Source: Eriocheir sinensis (Eukaryota > Arthropoda > Malacostraca > Decapoda > Varunidae). Taken from it: a stretch of DNA of 64,000 bases. Below the pieces are notes generated by a model. The model was not told where the DNA came from. It saw only the letters and a program-made list of their open reading frames with translations, and made no database searches. The translations under genes were made by a program, and so were the position numbers. The DNA is taken from the NCBI RefSeq assembly GCF_024679095.1, contig NC_066517.1:2437199-2501198 (forward strand), read 5' to 3'. Shown in pieces: positions 53,925-64,000 of the stretch (positions are counted from its first letter, which is position 1; each line of letters opens with the position of its first letter).

Positions 53925-54250
53925 CGTTTCTTTTCTCTATATTTTAAGAACTGAATTTTGAGAAGTTTCGAGAATAGTTTTATCTCCCCGGCTATTTCAT
54001 CTTTAATTCGTTACTACTTGAACACCTAAATTTTTTTTCGTAATGGTGTATGTTTTTTTTCTCTATTTTTAAGAACTGAATATTGATAAGTTCGAGAACA
54101 TCTTTACCTCCCTGGCAATTTCATCTTTAATTAATTTCTACTCTATCATCTCCTATGTGTTTTTCGTAATGGTGTTTGTTTCTTTTCTCTATTTTTAAGA
54201 ACTGAATAATTTTAATAAGTTCGAGAGTATTTTTTTTAACTCTTGGCTCT
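53925..54250. repeat. T-rich degenerate array, unit about 125 bp
   Basis: ttttctctatttttaagaac then ctgaat...gataagttcgagaa recurs near 53931, 54057 and 54184, with tcgtaatggtgt between. Confidence 0.85.
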
Positions 54251-54601
54251 TCTGTTCTCAATTCGTATCTTAGTTTCGTATTTTTCCAATGATTTAAAAT
54301 TTTCTTCTGTGCATTTTTTCCCCCCAACTTATCTTTTACTTTATTTTTCTGCCTTTTCTATATTTTTTTTCAGCTCACTTCTTTCTATATTTTCTCGCCT
54401 CTTGTAACACCTCCAAATTTCTCGGTTCTACATTTTCCATTCCCAATTTTATCCCACCTACCATAATCAGTTTCCCTGTTACCTTTTCTGCTTATTCTTA
54501 ATTGACGATCACACCAAAATGTCTTCAAACTCTTCCCACATACCATATTTAATAGTTTTCCTATGTCATAATTTTACTTCTGAACACACCAAATATATTC
54601 T

Positions 54602-54602
<1 letters not shown>

Positions 54603-54687
<85 letters not shown>
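54603..54687. repeat. (CT)n microsatellite
   Basis: About 42 CT units. Confidence 0.97.
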
Positions 54688-54690
<3 letters not shown>

Positions 54691-54789
54691 TCTGAAGACT
54701 CGTGACCACATTAAATAATTATCTGTATTTTAGCCCTCATTTCAGATTCCTTTTATACTTTTAAGAACTTATGATCACGCCAATTATCT

Positions 54790-55500
54790 TTCAACAACTT
54801 TTCAACCTTCATTTCAAACTTCCTTCCTTTTATATTCACGTCTACATCATCATCTTCCCATCGTATTCCTTTTCCTTTCACCAAACCATGTCCTTCATCA
54901 CTCTCATCTCTCATCTCACGTAACCCTTTCTTCTTATTCTTCTTTAACCTTCATTTCAAACTTCCTATCTTCTTATAATCACGTCTACATCATCCTCTTC
55001 CCATTCTCCTCCTTTTCCTTTCACCAAACCATGCATGTCCTTCTTCACTCTCATCTCGTATCTCACGTAACTCTTTCTTCTTATTTTTCTTAAACCTTCG
55101 ATTCAAACTTCCTTTCTTCTTATATTCACGTCTACATCATCCTCTTCCCATCCTTTTCCTTTTCCTATCACCAAACCATCTCCGTCACCCTCAGCTTCAA
55201 TATCACTTAACTTTTTATTTTTGTACTTCTTTAGCTTTCATTTCAAACTTCCTTTCTTTTATATTCCCGTCAACATCATCATCTCCCCCTCCTCTTGCTG
55301 CACCATTCACTAAACAACCTCTTTCGTCACCCTCAGCTTCAATAATAGATAAGTAACCTTTTCTTCCTATTCTTCTTTGACCTTTGATTCAAACTTACTT
55401 TCTTCTTATATTCACGTCTACGTCATCATCTTCCCATCCTCTTGCTTCACCATCCGCTAAACATCCTCGTCACTCTCACATCCAGTAACACTTAACCTTT
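54790..55500. repeat. Degenerate tandem array, unit about 139-148 bp, five units
   Basis: ttcatttcaaacttccttcc at about 54810, then 54949, 55097, 55236 and 55382. Each is followed by tatattcacgtctacatcat and cttttcctttcacc or relatives. Confidence 0.9.
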
Positions 55501-55554
55501 CTACTCTGTTTCTTTTTTCCTACCTCTGACGTAAAGGAAGACGGGTTCAAGGGA

Positions 55555-55680
55555 CGAGGAGGAGGGGGAGGAGGAGGAGGAAGAGGAGGGCGTGGTACTA
55601 GCCTAACCCTGGCACGGTGTATCTTAGGCCTATATTCTTGGCGCCAGAGAAGAGCGGCCTATAAAAAAACGATCACATGC

Positions 55681-55724
<44 letters not shown>

Positions 55725-56215
55725 ATCTTGACCTACATGTATTTTTAGCTCGGTTAGGGTAGGTGGCGTGACCTCGGTTGGTTATATTATGACGAGAAAT
55801 GGAAGAATAGGAGGAGGAAGAAGAAGAGGAGGAGGAGGAGGAGGAGGAGGTGATCTAGAATTAGGTGGTGGTGGTGAAGGAGGAGGAGGAGGAAGAAGTG
55901 AAGGAGGAGGTGTAGAAAGAAGAGGAGGTGGTGAAGGAAGAGCAGGAGGAGGAGGAGGAGGAGGAGAGGAGAAGGTCGAGGAAGAGGCGGACGAGGAGGA
56001 GGAAGAGGAGGTAAAGGAGGAGAAAGAGGAGGAGGAGGAGGAGGAGGTGCAGAATGAGAAAGTAGTGAAGGAAGAAGGGGAGAAGGTGAAAGAAGAAGAA
56101 GAAGAGGAGGAGGAGGAAGAGGAGGTGTAGAAAGAGGAGGAGGAGGAGGTGGTAAATAAAGAAAGGAGAAGGAAGATGAAGTTAAAAAAAAAAGGAGGTG
56201 CAGGAGGAGGCGATC
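55555..56215. repeat. (GGA)n-rich purine tract and (CT)n
   Basis: ggaggagg motifs 55557-55590 and 55810-56160, with a (CT)n run at 55689-55724. Gly/Glu-run ORFs are artefacts. Confidence 0.9.
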
Positions 56216-56224
56216 GAATAAGCT

Positions 56225-56615
56225 GTATAGAGAATCAAACTCCATCCCCCTCTTCTTCCTCCTCTTCATCTTGATCTTGATGTCACAGGTGGCTTGAGAT
56301 TTCTCCAGCAGTAGTCGGTCGGGAGTTTTGCATTTGTAACGGCACTACCCAGCCAGACCTCTCTATCTCGGTCCTGGTCTTGGTTCCCCTTCCCACAACC
56401 TCTGATCTTCACCACGGGACTGTCCCCTCACGTCCCTGCCAACACCTGATCCTACCCACCATCCGTGTTCAATCTGGGGCACAAAACACGAACACCAGGC
56501 CCGTGCAGGATGTGGGGGAAAGTTTTTGTGGGTCCTATATTCGCTTCGCCTTTTAATTCCCACTGCTCTCCTTTTTCTGATATAATTTTCCCCTTTCCCC
56601 TTCTGTGTCTTTTGT
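56225..56615. other. Unassigned, more GC-balanced sequence
   Basis: No recognisable coding frame. It stands out from the surrounding low-complexity DNA but carries no feature I can name. Confidence 0.3.
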
Positions 56616-56616
56616 A

Positions 56617-56803
<187 letters not shown>

Positions 56804-57189
56804 GTCTCACCTTCTTATTTTTCTCTCCTTTTCCCTTATTTATCCATTTTTCTCGCAGTTCCTCTTCATTACTTTCTTCTTTCTCCATTCTCTTCTTCTT
56901 TTCTTCCTTTTCTTTCTTCCCATTTCGTATATTTCGCCATCTCTCTCTGTTCCCCATTTTTTTTTATCTTTCTTTCCCCTTGGTTAGTTTTTGCATCCTC
57001 TCTTATCTCCCCTTTTTCCAGCCTGTCCTTCCCCTTCTCCTCCCCTTCTTTTCCCCGCTTTTCTTTCCCCTCGGTATTTTCCCCTCTGTCCCCTTCTTTC
57101 CTGGCCGTGACGAAGGTTATGAAAAAAGAAAAGATCGCAAGAGTTTTTATCAGGTTCCATTTTGTGGGCAAACGAGGAAGTTCGTCTAC

Positions 57190-57420
57190 GGATGACTGAC
57201 TGATTGACTGACTCACTGATTGACTTACTGATTGACAGACTGATTGACTGATTGGTTGAGTGAGTGAGTGAGTGAGTGAGTGACTGACTGACTAAATGGT
57301 TATCTGACTAAATATGTAATTGATTAAATGGTTGACTGACTGACCGATTGAGTGACTGACTGACTGAGTGGCTAACTGACTGACTGACTGAGTGACTGAC
57401 TGCCTGACTGAGTTGTGTCG
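57190..57420. repeat. Degenerate (GACT)n tetranucleotide array
   Basis: gactgactgattgactgac-type units over 230 bp, mixed with gagt units (57258-57283). Confidence 0.95.
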
Positions 57421-57595
57421 TTCGCACGGAGGACGGAGTGAGGAAAAAAAAATATCAGTTGTTGTTGACAGGACTTACGTAACCTACTGTTGCAAGATCA
57501 CAAGAAACAATGGAGCTCGTTAATTAAGGGTGCTCTATCACGTACGAATGCGTTAAGGTGTAAGAAGGCTGATACGATGATAGGTTAGACACACC

Positions 57596-57615
57596 GCCCC
57601 CCCCCCCCCCCACCC

Positions 57616-57650
<35 letters not shown>
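57596..57650. repeat. Poly(C) and (CA)n
   Basis: C run 57597-57611; CA run 57619-57649. Confidence 0.95.
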
Positions 57651-57655
<5 letters not shown>

Positions 57656-57861
57656 CGCCTACGCCACGTTCCTATAATGATTTTAACCCCTTGAATGTCC
57701 TTCTACCCACGGCCACACCTCTTCTCCCCTCCCCCCCTCCCCCCGTCTCCTTCCCTCCACCCCACCCGTTCACCTACCTGCCTCTCCCATCCCTCACCTT
57801 ACCTCACCTTCCTTCACGTTTGGCCTCTCCACACACCACCTGTGACCATATCCTCCTTGCA

Positions 57862-59185
57862 CCTAACCCAACATAAGCTCCGTGCACCTAACCTAACCAA
57901 ACCTAACTTAACCTAACCCAACACAAACTCCTTGCACCTAACCCAACATAAGCTCCTTGCACCTAACCAAACCTAACTTAACCTAACCCAACATAAACTC
58001 CTTGCACCTAACCCAACATAAGCTCCTTGCACCTAACCTAACCAGACCTAACTTAACCTAACCCAACGAAAAACTCCTTGTACCTAACCCATCATAAGCT
58101 CCTTGCACCTAACCTAACCAAACCTAACTTAACCTAACCCAACACAAACTCCTTGCACCTAACCCAACATAAGCTTCTTGTACCTTACCTAACCACACCT
58201 AAATTAACCTAACCCAACACAAACTCCTTGCACCTAACCCAACATAAGCTTCTTGCACCTAACCTAACCAGACCTAACTTAACCTAACCCAACGAAAAAC
58301 TCCTTGTACCTAACCCATCATAAGCTCCTTGCACCTAACCTAACCAAACCTAACTTAACCTAACCCAACGAAAAACTCCTTGTACCTAACCCATCATAAG
58401 CTCCTTGCACCTAACCTAACCAAACCTAACTTAACCTAACCCAACACAAACTCCTTGCTCCTAGCCCAACATAAGCTCCTTGCACCTAACCTAACCAAAC
58501 CTAACTTAACCTAACCCAACACAAACTCCTTGCACCTAACTCAACATAAGCTCCTTGCACCTAACCTAACCAAACCTAAATTAACCTAACCCAACAAAAA
58601 CTCCTTGCACCTAGCCCATCATAAGCTCCTTGCACCTAACCTAACCACACCTAAATTAACCTAACCCAACACAAACTCCTTGCACCTAACTCAATATAAG
58701 CTCCTTGCACCTAACTTAACCACACCTAACTTAACCTAACCCAACACAAACTCCTTGCACCTAGCCCATCATAAGCTCCTTGCACCTAACCTAACCACAC
58801 CTAAATTAACCTAACCCAACACAAACTCCTTGCACGTAACTCAACATAAGCTCCTTGCACCTAACCTAACCACACCTAAATTAACCTAACCCAACACAAA
58901 CTCCTTGCACCTAACTCAACATAAGCTCCTTGCACCTAACCTAACCACACCTAACTTAACCTAACCCAACACAAACTCCTTGCACCTAACTCAACATAAG
59001 CTCCTTGCACCTAACCTAACCACACCTAACTTAACCTAACCCAACACAAACTCCTTGCTCCTAGCCCAACATAAGCTCCTTGCACCTAACCTAACCAAAC
59101 CTAACTTAACCTAACCCAACACAAACTCCTTGCACCTAACTCAACATAAGCTTCTTGTACCTAACCTAACCTAACCTTTCCGCAC
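57862..59185. repeat. 75-bp minisatellite carrying CCTAA telomere-like motifs
   Basis: About 17 units of cacctaacctaaccacacct, aaattaacctaacccaacac, aaactccttg, then cacctaactcaacataagct, ccttg. Two to three consecutive CCTAA pentamers occur in each unit. The right end (59158-59180) has the longest pure run, ctaacctaacctaacct. CCTAA is the complement of the arthropod telomere unit TTAGG. Confidence 0.95.
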
Positions 59186-59369
59186 GTGCCTCCACATAGC
59201 TCCCCAAGGTTCCAGAGCCGTCCCCACCTGGCCAGCCTTTTCTAGATTTATGCAGTTCTCCGTGGCACCTGCAATCAATATCGGCAGGATTCAGGTGAAC
59301 GGACGTGACTCACCGACTCACCTTGCTGCGTAGTGTGACATGGCGAGGCTGTACATGAATGACTCATTG

Positions 59370-61150
59370 ACAGAACTATGCGTGGAAAGGTTTACCGGGT
59401 AGAGAAAGAGAGAACTAGAAATTACGAGGAAAAGGGAAACGAAGACGAGGGAATAAGAAAGTGTGGAATGGAAGAGAAGATGAACGTAGGGAATAAAGGG
59501 ATACTGGAAAGGAGTAGCAAGGAGTGAAGGTGAGAGAAAGAGAGAGGATAACTGGAATGATTGTGAAAGAAGCCTAGGAAGAAAGAAAGTAAGATATGGA
59601 AGAGAAGATAGATAGGAGACAATACTGAACAGGTGAACGTAGGAAGGTGTGCATGTAGATAAAGAGAAAACTAGAATGGAGGAGGGAGAGGAAAAGAGAA
59701 GACGAGGAAAATAGAAAGTCATAATGTAAGAGAATATAGAAAAGAAGATGAAACAGAGAGTAGCGAAAAGAAGACGAGGGGAATAGAAAGTAACACAGTT
59801 TCTCCACCTATCCACTCGACACAGTCTTCCAAACAGCTATCCCTTATTCTTTGACAACACTCAGCTGTCACCTTCTTCAACACTAAACATCCTCGGTCTA
59901 TCCTTAACTCAAAATCTCAACTGGAAACTTCATATCTCTTCTCTTACTAAATCAGCTTCCTCGAGGCTGGGCGTTCTGTATCGTCTCCGCCAGTTCTTCT
60001 CCCCCGCACACCTGCTATCCATATCCAGGGGCTTTGTCCACCCTCGTATGGAGTATGCATCTCACGTGTGGGGGGGCTCCACTCACACAGCTCTCTTGGA
60101 CAGAGTGGAGTCTAAGGCTCTTCGTCTCATCAGCTCTCCTCCTCTTACTGATAGTCTTCTACTTCTTAAATTCCGCCGCCATGTTGCCTCTCTTTCTATC
60201 TTCTATCGATATTTTTATGCTGACTGCTCTTCCGAACTTGCTAACTGCATGCCTCCCCCCCTCCCTCGGCTTCGCCACACACGACTTTCTACTCAAGCTC
60301 ATCCCTTTACTGTCCAAATCCCTTACGCAAGAGCTAACCAGCATCTTCACTCTTTCATCCCTCACGCTGGTAAATCTAACTCTTTTAAGGAGCAGTGAGA
60401 AGCGGGCTTTTTTTCACATTTGTTTAATTTTCTTATGCCCTTGAACTGACTCCTCTGCTGTAAAAAAAAAAAAAAAAAGAGAAGATAGAAAAGAAGATGA
60501 AACAGAGTAGGGAAAATTAGACGAGAGAAAGAAAATCAGGCGTAGGAACGTGTGTCGGTAGTGAAAGAAAGAACTAGAAAGAATGACAAAGAAAACGAGG
60601 GAATAAGAAGGAAAGAAATAAGAGAAAATAAAGAAAGTAGAGTATATATGAATAATGAAATAACTCTCTGGTGAACGTAGGAAAGTGTACCAGGAAGAAG
60701 AAGAAAGAAGAACTATAGAAAGAAGGGAGAAGTTTACTAGGAAAAGAGGAAGTAATGAATGAAAGGGAAGATATATAAGATAGAGAGACGATACTGAAAC
60801 GGATGACAGGTAAACGTAGGAAGGCGTGCAGGTGGAGAAAGGAAGAACTATGTAGAAACGAGGCAAAGGAAAAAGAAGACGAAGAAAACAGTAAGAAAGA
60901 GAAGAGAAGCTGGAGACGAAGGAAAAAAAGGGATGAAAAGGATATTGTAGCGACTATCAAGTGTATATGTAGGAACGTGTATACCAGGTAGAGGAAAATA
61001 AGTCTTAAGAAAATAGGAAAGTAAGATAGGGAAGAGATACATAGACGATAGATGATGTAGGGAGATGTTTACGTAAGAAAGAGAGAGTAACCAGAGAGGA
61101 AGGAAAATAAGACGAGGAAAACAGAGTAAGAAATGGAAGAGATAATTGTG
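59370..61150. repeat. Degenerate purine-rich tandem array, unit about 110-150 bp
   Basis: gtgaacgtaggaaggtgtgc-like landmarks at about 59480, 59633, 60540, 60671, 60811, 60961 and 61070. gagaactagaa and gacgaggaaaaca pieces recur at intermediate points. The LINE copy 59806-60478 interrupts it. Confidence 0.75.
59806..60478 (+). pseudogene. LINE family C copy inserted into the array, with poly(A)
   Basis: The plus strand reads NTQLSPSSTLNILGLSLTQN, RLGVLYRLRQFFSPAHLLSI, RMEYASHVWGGSTHTALLD, ESKALRLIS and HLHSFIPHAGK, nearly the same as the minus copy at 32165-32773. It ends with about 17 A at 60462-60478. It is 5' truncated relative to the 32 kb copy. On either side of it lies atagaaaagaagatgaaaca (59738 and 60487), belonging to the host array. 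Confidence 0.88.
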
Positions 61151-61255
61151 TAAGGAAAAAAGGGACGTGGAAGAAGAAGAGGAGGAGGGAGAAATAGAAA
61201 AGAGGGAGAGATGAAGATAATTTGAAGAGTATTGAAGGTTACTGAAGACGAACTG

Positions 61256-61257
<2 letters not shown>

Positions 61258-61294
<37 letters not shown>

Positions 61295-61388
61295 GGAAAA
61301 AATTTAACACGTATCGAATCACACACACACACACGCACACAGCAGATAAATAAAAACAGAAGTGGAATATCCCTTGTGAAATTCTTGC

Positions 61389-61422
<34 letters not shown>
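61258..61422. repeat. (GA)n and (CA)n microsatellites
   Basis: (GA) 61258-61289; CA 61320-61340; (CA) 61389-61421. Confidence 0.95.
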
Positions 61423-61423
<1 letters not shown>

Positions 61424-61609
61424 TTCCTATATTTCCTTGTGTTGTGGTAGGCTCGCTGTGGTTTGGTCTCCGCTGGCTTGCACTGGTTTTCTCGTCTTTT
61501 CTCGGTAAAGGAATGACGAACACGGTCGCTGTTATTACCACCTTTTGTTGTTGTTCTACTTATTTGAAACTCACACACTCTGCTTCTGTCCTTACATCAT
61601 CGGTTTTCT

Positions 61610-62040
61610 CCTCCTCCTCCTCCTCCTCCTCCTCCTTCTTCTCTCAGTCGTTTTCATTATTCCCTCATTCATTTTCCTCCATTCCCTCCTTCAGTCTTTC
61701 TTACTCCGTATTCTTATTTCCTCTTCCTTCTTTATTTCCTCATTTTTCGTTATCCGTTATGTGTCTCCGTCTTCTTGTTTTCCTTTCTCCTCCTCTGTTT
61801 CATTCTACTTCACTCTTCCCTTTCTCATTTTCCCTCAGCCTCTCTCCGCTTCCTTCTTTCCCTCTTGATTTTCCTCCTTTTTATCATTCTCTTCTTTCTT
61901 TCTCACCTCCTCTTCCTCCTCCTCCTTCTTCTTCTTCTTCCAGTTGTTTTCATCATTCTCTTCCTTCATTAGTTTTTGTGTTTCCTTCTTGTTTTTTCCG
62001 TTTTCCTTCTCATTTTCATCCTTACTTCCTCCTTTTCTCA
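61610..62040. repeat. (CTC)n and pyrimidine-rich tract
   Basis: ctcctcctc 61609-61635 and 61906-61940 in ttcctt filler. Confidence 0.9.
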
Positions 62041-62520
62041 TTTTCGTCCTTTCCTTCCTTCGTTTTCATTTTTCCTTCCCTTTTTTCTTCCTTTTTCCTC
62101 CTCCTTTTCATCATCTCTTCCTTCTTCCCCTTCTTATTTTCGTCCTTTCCTTCCTTCGTTTTCATTTTTCCTTCCCTTTTTTCTTCCTTTTTCCTCCTCC
62201 TTTTTATCTCCTCTTCTTCCTTCCCCTTCTCATTTTCGTCCTTTCCTCTCTTCGTTTTCATTTTTCCTTCCCTTTTTTCTTCCTTTTTCCTCCTCCTTTT
62301 CATCTACTCTTCCTTCTTCCCCTTCTCATTTTCGTCCTTTCCTCTCTCCGTTTTCATTTTTCCTTCCCTTTTTTCTTCCTTTTTCCTCCTCCTTTTTATC
62401 TCCTCTTCTTCCCCTTCTCATTTTCGTCTTTTCCTTCCTTCGTTTTCCTTTTTCCTTCCCTTTTTCTTCCTTTTTCCTCCTCCTTTTTATCTCCTCTTCT
62501 TCCTTCCTCTTCTCGTTTGT
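62040..62520. repeat. Pyrimidine minisatellite, unit about 94-97 bp, five units
   Basis: tcgtcctttccttccttcgt at about 62045, 62142, 62236, 62331 and 62424, each followed by tttcatttttccttccc and tttttcctcctcctttt. The long Phe/Ser/Leu ORFs are artefacts. Confidence 0.93.
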
Positions 62521-62785
62521 CTTCCCCTTCCTTTCTCTTCATTTCCATCCTTCTCTTCTTTCATCGTTTCTACTCCACTCTTCCTTCCTTTCCTCCTCTT
62601 CTTCCTTTCCCTTCTTTTATTTTATTTTCATCCTCTCTTCGCTTCCGTCTTTCCCCTCTGGTTATCCTCCTTTCTCTTAGTTTCCATCCCTCTCTTTCTC
62701 CTCTCCTCCTCCTCTTCCTCCTCCGCCTATTTCTCTTCTCACTCCCTCTTCCTCCTTCCCTTTTCTTTTTCCTTCATCTTTGTTT

Positions 62786-62790
<5 letters not shown>

Positions 62791-62866
<76 letters not shown>
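62791..62866. repeat. (CT)n microsatellite
   Basis: About 37 CT units, followed by CTC-rich filler. Confidence 0.97.
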
Positions 62867-62867
<1 letters not shown>

Positions 62868-63134
62868 AAGTTTTCCTCCTTCCTCCTCTTTCCCATCCTC
62901 CTCCTCCTCCTCCTTCTCCTCTTCCATAAACATCACACATGCAACCTGTCCTTCGTGTCTGCAATGATTAAAACCCTCGTCCACCGGCCTCGTCACCTTC
63001 CTCTGTCCTGACCCGACCTCGCCACGACCTCGCATGATTTGACTTAATATCGCGGCCTTGTCTCTGCCCCTCCGATCCGGACGAACGTGAAGGACGAATA
63101 TGAATAGTGTATGACGTGCGGCTGAATGTAGATA

Positions 63135-63341
63135 CTGCAGCGTTGCCAAATTATCGCACTCAGCGCATTGCATTTTTGTAGTTTCTGACCGATAACTATA
63201 GCAAAAGAGAACGAAACCCATCAATATTTAACAGTTTTAACGCGAACTTTAATTTCCTATCGTTATGTGTGTGGTTACGACAGTCTTGGAGCCTAAAAAT
63301 GATATATGCAATGTTCAGTGTACGACAATTTGGCAACGTTG
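63135..63341. mobile_element. 207-bp MITE, possibly hAT-like
   Basis: The left end CAGCGTTGCCAAATTATCG and the reverse complement of the right end CAACGTTGCCAAATTGTCG are inverted repeats for about 40 bp (then cattgcat in both). The 7-bp gtagata lies outside each end (63128-63134 and 63342-63348), though the right one merges into a GATA run. No ORF. Confidence 0.6.
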
Positions 63342-63581
63342 GTAGATAGATAGATAGACAGATTGATTGAGAGAGTTTTACATAGATTTACACAGATATT
63401 CAGACCACCCCGACCCTTTGGTCCAGACAAGATGGCGTGTCCTCAAACCTAAGTGAAATCATATTGAATTTATTGCCACGAAGAATTTGCTTTTAAAATT
63501 TTTACTTCATCGAATATCAAGTTGAAGGAAATGGCTGTAGAGTTTATTAAAATTAGTCAATCGTACTGCACTGGACAATTG

Positions 63582-63722
63582 AAGGAGAGAGAGAGAGAGA
63601 GAGAGAGAGAGTGTGAATGTGTAAGTGAGTGAGTGAGTATATATTTAACTCTCTTTCATTCCTCTTTTCTCCCTTTCTCTCCCTCCTCCTCTTCTTCCTC
63701 CTCCTCCTCCTCCTCCTCCTCC
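63582..63722. repeat. (GA)n and (CTC)n microsatellites
   Basis: (GA) 63582-63612; (CTC) 63684-63722. Confidence 0.95.
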
Positions 63723-63973
63723 CGGGTTTGTGTGGGTATGCGATTGAGAGACAGACACATACATATATACACACTTACATACATACATAAAAAACATTCA
63801 TACATACATACATAATATCCACACACACAAAGAGGTCAAATTAGACGCATAATCACGTATTTCATTCCCACGTAAAGAGAAACATCCATATTCATCCTCA
63901 TACAAGTTCGGGGAAGGGGTGGGTGGGGGGGTGACGTGGTCCGCCCATCGTGTTCATTGCATGTTTCTTCCCC

Positions 63974-63981
63974 TGACGTCA
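63974..63981. promoter_or_regulatory. CRE palindrome TGACGTCA
   Basis: A perfect CREB/ATF site 19 bp before the window end, in a GC-richer patch (63930-64000). It could belong to a promoter to the right; not testable here. Confidence 0.3.
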
Positions 63982-64000
63982 GCGCAGCCTCCTCCTCCTC

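Noticed and set aside
57862..59185. True telomere end
   Set aside because: Pentamer runs are only two to four long, embedded in a 75-bp unit and followed by several kb of other DNA; at most interstitial or derived.
61444..63011. Long plus-strand ORFs of 355 and 507 residues
   Set aside because: Phe/Ser/Leu/Pro translations of pyrimidine arrays, overlapping in several frames.

Overview
The window reads as nuclear DNA of a decapod crustacean, most likely a crab. The grounds are: a spliced animal gene with long introns, arthropod LINE, tRNA-SINE and DNA-transposon remnants, very long (AC)n, (CT)n, (AT)n and trinucleotide microsatellites, and (CCTAA)-type motifs matching the arthropod telomere pentamer. 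The assignment to crab is inference; the sequence itself only shows an arthropod-like, extremely simple-repeat-rich genome. No bacterial genes, rRNA, CRISPR or prophage were seen.

Left part (1-31 kb): the last two exons of a small C-terminally anchored membrane protein gene lie at 308-1574 (+). A complete five-exon gene for pICln (CLNS1A), the Sm-protein chaperone and PRMT5 methylosome adaptor, lies at 14063-21804 (+). Every splice phase agrees, and the protein ends in the conserved PRMT5-binding motif GQFDDAD. Between and inside these genes are LINE reverse-transcriptase fragments of at least three families, tRNA-derived SINEs, pogo-like and piggyBac-like MITEs, a 658-bp inverted-repeat element, and several tandem arrays. 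Intron 2 of CLNS1A is mostly a TTAA-flanked piggyBac-like element filled with about 0.9 kb of (AC)n.

25159-28425 is the most interesting unit. It is a 3.27-kb DNA transposon with 82-bp terminal inverted repeats starting TGTWACGCTC and a 4-bp TATA target duplication. On the minus strand it carries a KRBA2-like DDE integrase frame ending in a cysteine-rich CXC-like tail. Between integrase and tail a hexanucleotide array of about 1.5 kb has expanded. In the integrase frame it encodes about 500 residues of alternating Glu-Ala/Glu-Thr/Gly-Ala, and frame is kept across it. Two nonsense codons mark the copy as decayed.

Right part (31-64 kb): essentially no recognisable host genes. It is a succession of microsatellites, 20-bp and 75-bp minisatellites, degenerate 95-160 bp tandem arrays, further LINE copies, a 216-bp TTAA MITE and a 207-bp MITE near the end. 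A possible first exon (31357-31394), a triple-CCAAT segment (37400-37500) and a CRE palindrome (63974) are the only weak hints of host gene function. Long ORFs of His-Thr, Cys-Val, Ser-Leu, Ile-Tyr or Leu-Pro repeats are microsatellite translations, not genes.
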